64,000 bases of DNA. Source: Bradyrhizobium semiaridum (lineage in GTDB: Bacteria > Pseudomonadota > Alphaproteobacteria > Rhizobiales > Xanthobacteraceae). The position numbers and the translations under genes are program-made. This document shows, piece by piece, positions 1-6,660 of this stretch; the stretch's first letter is position 1, and every line of letters begins with the position of its first letter. Location: NCBI RefSeq assembly GCF_020329505.1, contig NZ_JAGKJJ010000018.1:17917-81916 (forward strand). Direction: 5' to 3'. The notes beneath the pieces were generated by a model. It was not told the DNA's origin and ran no database searches. It saw only the letters and a program-made list of their open reading frames with translations.

Positions 1-171
1 CGCTCGCCGAACAGCGCGCTGGTCGCCGAGCTGCTCAACAACCTCACCGGCGACGCCGGCGCCGAAAGCGCCTTCAACAAGACCCGCCTCGCCGTCACCC
101 GCGCCTCCGAAGGCGAGCAGGTGCCGAGCGTGTCCTCCTCGCTCCTGGAAGACGTCAAGCTCGGCGGCTGA
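1..171 (+). CDS. C-terminal end of a caspase-like (peptidase C14 family) protein, cut by the window edge
   Basis: Frame 1 is open from the first base and stops with TGA at 169-171, giving 56 residues. They read SPNSALVAELL..., FNKTRLAVTRASEGEQVPS and end SSSLLEDVKLGG. The stretch NKTRLAVTRAS...QVP..SSSL matches NRTRVGVTRAS...QVP..SSSL in the pseudo-caspase at 17,432-18,979 of this window, where it closes the caspase fold. This is therefore the end of a related caspase-fold protein, but one without the TPR tail. The catalytic part lies outside the window, so activity cannot be judged. Confidence 0.7.
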   Translation, partial: RSPNSALVAELLNNLTGDAGAESAFNKTRLAVTRASEGEQVPSVSSSLLEDVKLGG

Positions 172-172
172 A

Positions 173-335
173 GCGCGAATAGCGAGTGGTGAGTGGCGAA
201 TAGCGGCCCTTGTAGCCCGGATGGAGCGCAGCGAAATCCGGGAACCGCGCCTCCGCGGATATTGGCCCCGGATTACGCTTTCCGCTCCATCCGGGCTACG
301 AACCCCTATTCGCTACTCACCATTCGCCATTCGCC
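173..335. repeat. Nested inverted repeat of the dispersed intergenic palindrome type
   Basis: The arm at 212-242 (starting gtagcccggatggagc) is inverted at 267-299 (ending gctccatccgggctac). An outer pair, gcgaatagcgagtggtgagt near 175-204 and its inverted, slightly diverged copy at 303-335, flanks it. The unit fills the gap between the caspase-like stop and the efflux-adaptor stop, so it could also serve as a bidirectional terminator. ORFs called across it are artefacts. Confidence 0.7.
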
Positions 336-339
336 CCCC

Positions 340-1215
340 TCACTTCGCCGCGGTATCGCCCACCGGCCGCACCGGATCGCCTTCGCGCAGCAGCGCGCCG
401 GCGCGGGCGACCACGATGTCGCCTTCCGCAACGCCGTCGCGGATCTCGACCTGCCCGGCCGACATCAGCCCGGTCTCCACCCGCCGCGTCTCGACGCGGC
501 CGCCGCGCACCACCTGCACCACGGTGCCGGCGGTCGAATAGAGGATCGCGGTCAGCGGCACCGCGACGCCGCAGCTCTGCCCGGTCTTGATCTGCGCGCG
601 GCCGGATGAGTTCACCAGCAGCTTGCGGCTGGCGCCGATCGCCACGAACACCTGGCCGAGCTGGCTGTTCGGCTCGACCGTCGGCGCGATCCGCCGCACC
701 TTGCCGTCGAGCTCGCCGGCGCCCGAGATCTTGATCCGCGCCGTCTGGTCGGCCTTCAGCCGCGTGATGTCGCGGGTCGGCACCATGCCGACCAGGTCGT
801 ACTCGCTCTTGACGATGATCGAGAACAGCGCCTCGCCCTTGCCCGATGCCGGCGCGCCGACGATCGCCGTCGACGCCGACACCGTCCCCGCCACCGGCGC
901 CGTGACGTTGACCGAATTGGCCCCATCCGTCAGCCGCGCCAGCGCCTGCCCCGCGCTGACCGTATCCCCGGCATCCACCATCACCTCCGCCACCTTCAAT
1001 CCGAAGCGGTCAGGCCGAACCTGCTGCTCGTCGCGCGGCAGCACGAAGCCGGTGACCTCCGCGATATTGTCGAAGCAGAACTTCGAGGCTTTGAGCACGG
1101 TGACGGCGGCGCCTTTCGGTGTGGCGTCGGTCTCGCCGGCGGCGAAGGCGGGGGATGCGGCGAGAAGCAGTAGCGCGGAGGCGAGGGCGGAGAGGCGGGA
1201 TAAATGGGGCGTCAT
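340..1215 (-). CDS. Secreted RND-type periplasmic adaptor (HlyD/membrane-fusion family), no pump gene beside it
   Basis: The product has 291 residues and begins with a signal peptide (about residues 1-25, ending SPAFAAG). It continues with a lipoyl/barrel-sandwich half motif (VAEVMVDAGDTVSAGQALARLT), an alpha-beta barrel region and a membrane-proximal domain (EIRDGVAEGDIVVARAGALL). It is a paralogue of the adaptor at 15,509-16,426: both share the order cysteine-F/S-D, VTGF(V/I)(L/V)PR, then GDTV...QALARLT. Members of the family bridge an inner-membrane RND pump to an outer-membrane channel. No pump gene is adjacent, so its partner must be elsewhere. The ATG at 1,215 gives a complete signal peptide. 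The assignment to family is firm; the substrate is unknown. Confidence 0.85.
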   Translation of the reverse strand: MTPHLSRLSALASALLLLAASPAFAAGETDATPKGAAVTVLKASKFCFDNIAEVTGFVLPRDEQQVRPDRFGLKVAEVMVDAGDTVSAGQALARLTDGANSVNVTAPVAGTVSASTAIVGAPASGKGEALFSIIVKSEYDLVGMVPTRDITRLKADQTARIKISGAGELDGKVRRIAPTVEPNSQLGQVFVAIGASRKLLVNSSGRAQIKTGQSCGVAVPLTAILYSTAGTVVQVVRGGRVETRRVETGLMSAGQVEIRDGVAEGDIVVARAGALLREGDPVRPVGDTAAK

Positions 1216-1365
1216 CGGCGGATCATTCCCAAAGTATGCGGCTCTTGACTCGTATGGCGATCATCGTCGGCTGCGGAGCAGTACATTGTAAGAAAAGCGT
1301 TATGACAGCCAATCCCCGATGACAAGTGCCGCAAATCTCTGGTTTAGTAGCTAAAAATCGATTCG

Positions 1366-2385
1366 ATGGGGAAGCTCACTAGCATGACACGTTCCGGCTC
1401 GGCGAAATTCACGGTCATAGAGAACAACTCTCTACGACCGGTGACCAAAGCCAATCAGGCGATGCACCCCCAGATTGTATCGGAGGAGATATTTACGTCT
1501 GACGAAATTCGCAAGCTGGCTTATTACGCAGACGAGACCACCATTATTCTTCACGCCGACGTACGAGAGGGTGTCAAAACGCTGGCGGAGGCAGGGATCG
1601 TCGCTAATTGCATAGTCACTTCCCCCCCATTTTACGGTCAGCGCGACTACAAAATTAAGCACCAGATTGGTCTTGAGGATCATCCTTCAGAGTATATCGA
1701 AGCGCTGATTGGGGCCTTCGACAACATGAGCACTGTGCTCGCCGAAAATGGAAGCCTCTGGATAAATATCGGCGACACCTATTGGAGTGGAAAAGGCGAG
1801 CACAAAAGCTCCGAGGCAAAGCAATCGGCGCGTCGTTTTGGAGTGAGACCGCAAGACCGGAAAGGCGATGGTAAGTGGTGCGTTCCAAAACAGCTCTTGC
1901 TGATCCCCCATCGCCTTGCAATCGGCTTGCAAGAGAAGGGCTGGTTGGTTCGCAATGACAACGTTTGGGTAAAGCCCAATCCGATACCAGATCAGGTTCG
2001 AGATCGATGCTCGGTATCTCATGAGTACGTCTTTCATTTCGTGAAAGAGCGCTGGTACTATTTTGATAAGAACGCAGTTGGTCGGACAACTGATTCAGGC
2101 TCTGTGCTGCCTCCGCTCGACACTTGGGAAGTTCCTCCCGTGCGCAATGGGCAGTCCACTCAACACAAGGCGAGATTTTCCGAAGAACTCGTTCGAATTC
2201 CGGTCCTCACCACTACCCCGCCGCGTGGAGTTGTTTTGGACCCGTTTGCTGGTAGCGGAACTGCACTGCAATTTGCGCTGAGGCACGGCTTCCGCTGCAT
2301 CGGAATCGATGCGAAGAAAGAGTACTGCCAACTAATGGTAGAAATGGTCAAAAAGCTCACTGAAGATGATCAGCCTGTTGAATAA
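1366..2385 (+). CDS. Site-specific DNA methyltransferase, beta-class, probably N4-cytosine
   Basis: The protein has 339 residues. The catalytic motif IV TSPPF lies at 85-89 (IVTSPPFYGQRDY), and the AdoMet-binding motif I FAGSGT lies near the C-terminus at 294-299, followed by IGID. This order (IV before I) defines beta-class amino-methyltransferases, and a TSPP(F/Y) motif is typical of N4-cytosine enzymes rather than the DPPY of N6-adenine enzymes. A serine/threonine-rich start precedes the domain. ATG 1366 has no clear ribosome site, whereas ATG 1384 has GGGGAAG about nine bases upstream and may be the true start. Base composition is visibly lower in GC than the flanks. Only 6 bases separate its stop from the ATPase gene, implying one transcript, and it probably protects host DNA from the nuclease pair downstream. 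Confidence 0.85.
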   Translation: MGKLTSMTRSGSAKFTVIENNSLRPVTKANQAMHPQIVSEEIFTSDEIRKLAYYADETTIILHADVREGVKTLAEAGIVANCIVTSPPFYGQRDYKIKHQIGLEDHPSEYIEALIGAFDNMSTVLAENGSLWINIGDTYWSGKGEHKSSEAKQSARRFGVRPQDRKGDGKWCVPKQLLLIPHRLAIGLQEKGWLVRNDNVWVKPNPIPDQVRDRCSVSHEYVFHFVKERWYYFDKNAVGRTTDSGSVLPPLDTWEVPPVRNGQSTQHKARFSEELVRIPVLTTTPPRGVVLDPFAGSGTALQFALRHGFRCIGIDAKKEYCQLMVEMVKKLTEDDQPVE

Positions 2386-2391
2386 CGAGAT

Positions 2392-4251
2392 ATGTACCTA
2401 GCTGCGCAAACCGTTGTCTCCGCTATTCGCTCCCTCAAAGCGCAGACACATCCGTTTGTCGGAATAACCTTCCTCGCATGTAAAGAGCATGGGCTCAAAG
2501 TTGGAGGCACAGAGCAACTTAGCCTCGACACGTTGACGAGAAATCACCTTGGCAGGCATCACGTCCTTGATCGTCATAGCAGTTACTATTTTCAACCGTT
2601 CAAAAGCCAAGCTTACTGGGTCGTCCCAAGATACCCATCTACGGGACTGCAGACGGTAAACACACAAACGTTCAACGATGTGTTTATTCATCCACGAGGG
2701 ACGTCTAAGTGGGGTTTCGTTAAAGACTACGTCGACAAAGTTAAGAGCAAGCTTCGCGAGATAAACTTCGCGGATAGAATCGGCATCGATGCGTTGGCCG
2801 TTTGGATTTACAAAGGCAGGGATGTTGGTGACCTAGCCGATATCGACGATATAGTCGCTCTCTTTGCCAATGAATTTCAAATTACGGAAGAAGAGCGCCG
2901 CGAGCTATTTTCAGAGAGATGGCTTACGCCGTCTTTGTTATTGCCGGGCTTCTCCGAAGATCCCCTTATCGTTACAGATGTTGCGAAGGAATTTCCAGCG
3001 CCACCCGATGCAGAATTGGAGATTGCAAAATCGCTCTCATTCATGCGGCTGACTAACGTCGGTCCTGCGTCAAATATGTCGATTTCGTTTGGCGAACGAC
3101 TAACGCTTATCACAGGCGACAATGGGCTCGGAAAGTCCTTTCTACTAGATTTTGCTTGGTGGGCAGCAACTGGGGCTTGGCCCGAACGACCGATATTGCC
3201 TTCAATGCGTGGAGACGAAGAGGCGACCGTCGAATATTCGTTCCGAGCTTCATCGGGACGAGCGCTTGCCGCCAAGCGGGAATTCGATCCGCGAACCTTC
3301 TCTTGGGGGCAGCCCGAGCAAGGACATGTGACTGAAGCGCTCGCTGTATTTTCGCGTGCGGATGGCTCATTCGCCCTGTTCGATCCATTGCGAAAGAGAT
3401 TTCAGGGCTACACAACGACGAATATCCTATCGGCATATGAGGTTTGGAACGGGAAGCCCGGCGTGATCGAAGGCCTGCTTCGCGACTGGCCCCGCTGGCA
3501 GTCGTCTCCAGACAGAATAGCCTTCGACAGGTATGCTGCGGTTCTTAGGCGACTCTCGCCAGAGGACCTCGGAGTATTGTCGCCTGGTCAGAGTGTACGC
3601 ATCCCGGGGGACCCCCGCGATATTCCGACTGTCCAGCACCGCTACGGAACAGTGCCCGTTACTCAGGCCTCCTCAGGCGTGCAACGCGTCCTTTTGCTCG
3701 CGTATCTGATCATCTGGTCTTGGCAGGAGCACGAACTTGCTGCTTCGCAATTGGATGAGTTGCCTCTTCGTCGGATGCTCGTGATTGTTGACGAGCTTGA
3801 AGCTCATTTGCATCCGAAGTGGCAACGCATTGTATTGCCGGCATTGATGAGTGTTGGAGGCTTCCTAAGCGCTGATCTCGCAATGCAAATGATCTCAGCT
3901 ACGCACTCGCCCATGATTCTGGCATCGGTAGAAACTCATTTTAGCAACGAGACGGATACACTTTACCATCTTTTCGGAGAAGGCGCAGAGGTGAAGCTAG
4001 AGGAGGTGCCCTTTGTTAAGTACGGAGATGTGTCGGGGTGGCTGACGTCGCCATTGTTTGGCCTCCGGCATGCAAGGTCGCGTGAAGCCGAGCAGGCCAT
4101 TGAGGATGCTAAGGCACTACAGCAGCAGGAAACCCCAAGTGTGACGGCTGTGGTAGAGGTGTCGGCAAGATTGAAGATGCATTTGGCTGATGATGATAAA
4201 TTCTGGCCCCGGTGGCTCTATTTTGCCGACAAGCATGGGGTCGAACTTTGA
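2392..4251 (+). CDS. AAA/ABC-type ATPase (SMC/RecF-like, AAA_21 type) with a 200-residue N-terminal extension; PtuA-like
   Basis: The protein has 619 residues. Walker A is GDNGLGKS at 242-249, an ABC-signature-like ASSGVQR at 426-432, Walker B VIVDELEAHLHP at 464-475 and an H-loop ATHSPM at 503-508. This set is typical of the overcoming-lysogenization-defect and PtuA group of ATPases, which partner with nucleases in anti-phage systems. Residues 1-200 precede the ATPase core and I cannot assign them to a family; they contain aromatic-rich (YYFQPF) and FNDVFIH...WGFVKDYVD segments. It follows the methylase by 6 bases and overlaps the HNH start at its stop codon. The likely role is sensing foreign or unmodified DNA and licensing the HNH nuclease. 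Base composition is unlike that of neighbouring genes. Confidence 0.85.
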   Translation: MYLAAQTVVSAIRSLKAQTHPFVGITFLACKEHGLKVGGTEQLSLDTLTRNHLGRHHVLDRHSSYYFQPFKSQAYWVVPRYPSTGLQTVNTQTFNDVFIHPRGTSKWGFVKDYVDKVKSKLREINFADRIGIDALAVWIYKGRDVGDLADIDDIVALFANEFQITEEERRELFSERWLTPSLLLPGFSEDPLIVTDVAKEFPAPPDAELEIAKSLSFMRLTNVGPASNMSISFGERLTLITGDNGLGKSFLLDFAWWAATGAWPERPILPSMRGDEEATVEYSFRASSGRALAAKREFDPRTFSWGQPEQGHVTEALAVFSRADGSFALFDPLRKRFQGYTTTNILSAYEVWNGKPGVIEGLLRDWPRWQSSPDRIAFDRYAAVLRRLSPEDLGVLSPGQSVRIPGDPRDIPTVQHRYGTVPVTQASSGVQRVLLLAYLIIWSWQEHELAASQLDELPLRRMLVIVDELEAHLHPKWQRIVLPALMSVGGFLSADLAMQMISATHSPMILASVETHFSNETDTLYHLFGEGAEVKLEEVPFVKYGDVSGWLTSPLFGLRHARSREAEQAIEDAKALQQQETPSVTAVVEVSARLKMHLADDDKFWPRWLYFADKHGVEL

Positions 4252-4856
4252 TAAGAGTTGCTGCGAAGCTGGAATATCCCGATTTTGATGCTCAGGTCCG
4301 TCAGCCAGGAGCGGCATACCTACGCACTTGTCCGACTCCGAACTCCGAACAATTTCGTAAGAAGAACTTTTGGTCGCGCGCGGCAAAAGAACTGCACGCT
4401 GCGTACTCAGGAATTTGTGCCTACACTTCTATGTACCTGCCGGAACAAGGGTCTGTCGACCATTTCGTCCCTAAAACTATCAACCCGGCTCTGGCTTACG
4501 AATGGAATAACTTTCGGCTGGCCAGTGGGCGCGTCAACAGTGCGAAAGGCAATCAGACCCATATCATCGATCCGTTCCTCGTCGACAACGATTGGTTTCA
4601 TCTTGACCTTCCTAGTTGCCTTTTAAGAGCAAATCCCGACTTGGATGTGGCACTTAGAGTCCGCATCAACGGCACGATAAATTCTTTGCGGCTGAACGCT
4701 GACGATTTTTATGTTCAGGAACGCTGTAACATCTTGATTGAACTTGCGAGGGGAGAGATTAGCTTGGGTTTCCTCGAGCGACGGTATCCGTTTTTGGCCA
4801 AAGAAGTCGCCCGTCAGAATGTCGGTGCTCAACTAACTCAGCTTTTCTGCATTTGA
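4248..4856 (+). CDS. HNH-family endonuclease partner of the ATPase (PtuB-like), zinc-knuckle cysteines replaced
   Basis: Starting from TTG at 4248, which overlaps the ATPase TGA (ttga), the product has 202 residues; an upstream GTG at 4212 is possible but lies inside the ATPase gene. The core reads CAYT (57-60), VDHFVPK (DH at 71-72), AYEWNNFRLASGRVNSAKGN. It matches the layout of TIGR02646/PtuB-type HNH nucleases (C-x2-C, then DHF-PK, eW-N-L, C-x2-CN-KGN). The catalytic Asp-His, both Asn positions and Lys are kept, but three of the four zinc-knuckle cysteines are Thr, Ser and Val. I recall related ATPase-linked HNH proteins with this variant, so it may be a natural subfamily rather than a dead enzyme. 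The stop/start overlap suggests translational coupling. Confidence 0.8.
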   Translation: MIRVAAKLEYPDFDAQVRQPGAAYLRTCPTPNSEQFRKKNFWSRAAKELHAAYSGICAYTSMYLPEQGSVDHFVPKTINPALAYEWNNFRLASGRVNSAKGNQTHIIDPFLVDNDWFHLDLPSCLLRANPDLDVALRVRINGTINSLRLNADDFYVQERCNILIELARGEISLGFLERRYPFLAKEVARQNVGAQLTQLFCI

Positions 4857-5583
4857 CGGCCGATCGCCATCCCGCGACGGGAGGACAACCGACGTTCGGC
4901 AAATTGATATGCAGTGTGTAAACTCGTTAGGAGATGGGCGCGTGGCTCAAACTTCAATCGAAGTAGATATCCTCTTTTGCTTTCTACCGCTGTACTCGCC
5001 TGACGTTCTCCTCGGCGAAACTGCCGAATCGCTCGTACTGATGAATCGACCTCAGTTCGTCTCGCCCGATAGTCACCTTCACTTACGATTTTCGTAATTT
5101 TCCTTGACTCCACCCCAACTCACCTGTACAACTTCCCCCGTCCCGCCCGGCAAGAGGGGCGTTTCGCGAGCGTCACGGACGTGCGGCGGGATGCGATGGA
5201 CGCTTGGCGGCGCGAGGACGATGCGCGGCCGTCGGCGTACGGCGAAATCGTGTGGTTCTGGCGCCCCAGTGGCAGGTGCCCAGTCAGCGAAGCGCGAATG
5301 CGGTTCGCTGGCGGCGGTGACAACAAGGCCTGGTCTCACCGGGAAGAGCACGTATAAGCCGTCAAACCGTCGCGCAGGGAAGGCCGGATGTTTCCGGTTG
5401 AACCTGTGGCCCTACCTCCCGTGCTTCCTATTTTGCACGGGACCCACGGGTGCGATCGGCACCCGGCCTTCCCTGCGCCCTCTCGCTTCTGACGAGGGCG
5501 AGACGATCGCACAGCTCGGGCGCTTCGCGCCGCGATGATGCGAACGCGCGTCTCCCTTGAAAATCTGCTGTTTGAAATTCGAA
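4857..5583. other. Intergenic stretch; about 5100-5540 looks like a dispersed non-coding repeat
   Basis: No ORF here has protein-like composition. From about 5,104 to 5,540 the sequence resembles a GC-rich intergenic element that I recall recurring in Bradyrhizobium relatives, often called as spurious hypothetical proteins in both strands. It contains a cacggacgtgcggcgggatg stretch and a cccgtgcttcctattttgcacggg hairpin near 5,417-5,440. The recognition is from memory and cannot be tested here. The element marks the right edge of the low-GC methylase-ATPase-HNH unit. Confidence 0.45.
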
Positions 5584-5829
5584 TCAGGGGCGCTTCGCGC
5601 GGCGCGCGGGCTTCGGTTCGGTTGCGGGTAGGGGTTTGGGGGCCGGGTGGTTCGCTGCCTCGGCGTCTCTTGCCTCGCGGAGCGCGCGCAGGCGCTCCAT
5701 GTTCTTGCGCACGGCGATCTTGTCGCGCTCGACCTCGGCCATCACGCGCGCGCCTTCCTCGGCCGCAAGCCGCTGGCGGTCCGCTCTTGCGAGGCTGCCG
5801 GGCGACGGAGTGGGAGGCGTCTTGGCCAT
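5584..5829 (-). CDS. Small conserved charged protein of 81 residues (unknown function)
   Basis: The protein reads MAKTPPTPSPGSLARADRQR..., then LAAEEGARVMAEVERDKIAV and a long Arg/Glu/Ala helix, and ends in a Pro/Lys/Arg tail. It is clearly paralogous to the 80-residue protein at 51,954-52,196 (shared core: LAAEEGAR-MA, RKNM-RLR-LRE). A ribosome site AAGGA sits about five bases before the ATG at 5829. Two related copies in one window, one of them inside the island, show that it is a real gene family. It has no membrane segment. A nucleic-acid-binding or coiled-coil role is a guess only. Confidence 0.75.
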   Translation of the reverse strand: MAKTPPTPSPGSLARADRQRLAAEEGARVMAEVERDKIAVRKNMERLRALREARDAEAANHPAPKPLPATEPKPARRAKRP

Positions 5830-5972
5830 GGCGTCCTTTTGCGGTGCGTCATATCGACAACGCGGAAGTCGTGAAAACGTTGCTGTTGCAGCGCGTCGAA
5901 GCCCGCTCGACCTTCCGATCGAGCGGGCCGCGCCGTCCGCATGCACGGGTGCTGCGCGCTGCGCGCGCCGCG

Positions 5973-6338
5973 TCAGAAGAAGTTGACGCAGCCGCAGCCG
6001 TAGAACTGGATGCTCGGGTCGTGGATCTTCAGGCAGCGGAATTCGCGCGGCAGCTGGCCGCAGCCACTGCCGCAGGCGTCGTCGTCGCCGCCGATGTGGT
6101 GGCAGGCGGCGGTCTCGATCGGACGATCGCTCGGGAAATCCGGCATTGCCGCGCGCAGCACCTTGACGCGGTCCTCCAACGTCGCGGGCTCGACATACTT
6201 CTTGCCCTTGTCGTCGCGGATGAAGAAGCCGTTGGGAAACCGCACGTCGCCGAGACTGACCGCCTTCAGGGCCTAGTTGGCCGGATGATAGCGGTCGCGG
6301 GCTTCCTCGGCGGTCATGAAGGTGATGCCGTTGCGCAC
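5973..6338 (-). pseudogene. Small cysteine-rich protein gene interrupted by an in-frame TAG
   Basis: Reading from GTG 6338 (GGAGG ten bases upstream) gives MRNGITFMTAEEARDRYHPAN, then TAG at 6275-6273. The same frame then continues without a break: ALKAVSLGDVRFPNGFFIRD, a charged middle, and a Cys-rich end (HIGGDDDACGSGCGQL, FYGCGCVNFF). The two halves are in one frame and join smoothly, so this is best read as one gene of about 121 codons with a nonsense codon. TGG or CAG changed to TAG would explain it. The downstream part could still be started at GTG 6245. I do not recognise the family. It could alternatively be a sequencing error. Confidence 0.55.
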
Positions 6339-6660
6339 GATAGCCAAGCCTCCGTTGCAGGGGTGCGCGGATGCTATCAGGCACGTCCGGCTTGTTGTGT
6401 GAAGCGGTTCACGGTGGACAGAATGCCGCGCTCTGCTCTCAACTTGCTCGGTGTCGTCGCCGGGCCTGTGCGCAATTACGTACATGCACCGGGCGATCCA
6501 GTATCCCAGAGACCGTCGTTATTGAGCCGATAGGCCGCGGCGTACTGGGTCGCCCGGTCGAGCCGGGCGACAACACCGGTGGATAGGGGCAAAGCTTCAC
6601 ACCCTCTCAAGGTGACGGGACGAGAGCGCCGCGACGACCAAATGAAAAGGTGCCTCGCCG
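6339..6660. other. Gene-free stretch with a degenerate copy of the dispersed palindrome
   Basis: No protein-like ORF is visible. Bases 6,453-6,480 (gtcgtcgccgggcctgtgcg then caattacg) match the left half of the 45-base palindromes at 29,988-30,032 and 49,751-49,795. The right half is too diverged to pair, so this is probably a decayed copy. The rest, next to the stop of the cyclase gene, shows nothing I can name. Confidence 0.4.

Noticed and set aside
1366..4856. Reading the locus as a retron with Septu-like effector
   Set aside because: There is no reverse transcriptase gene and no obvious retron RNA before or between the genes.
5535..6533. 332-codon plus-strand frame
   Set aside because: Antisense to two small genes with better features; no domain.
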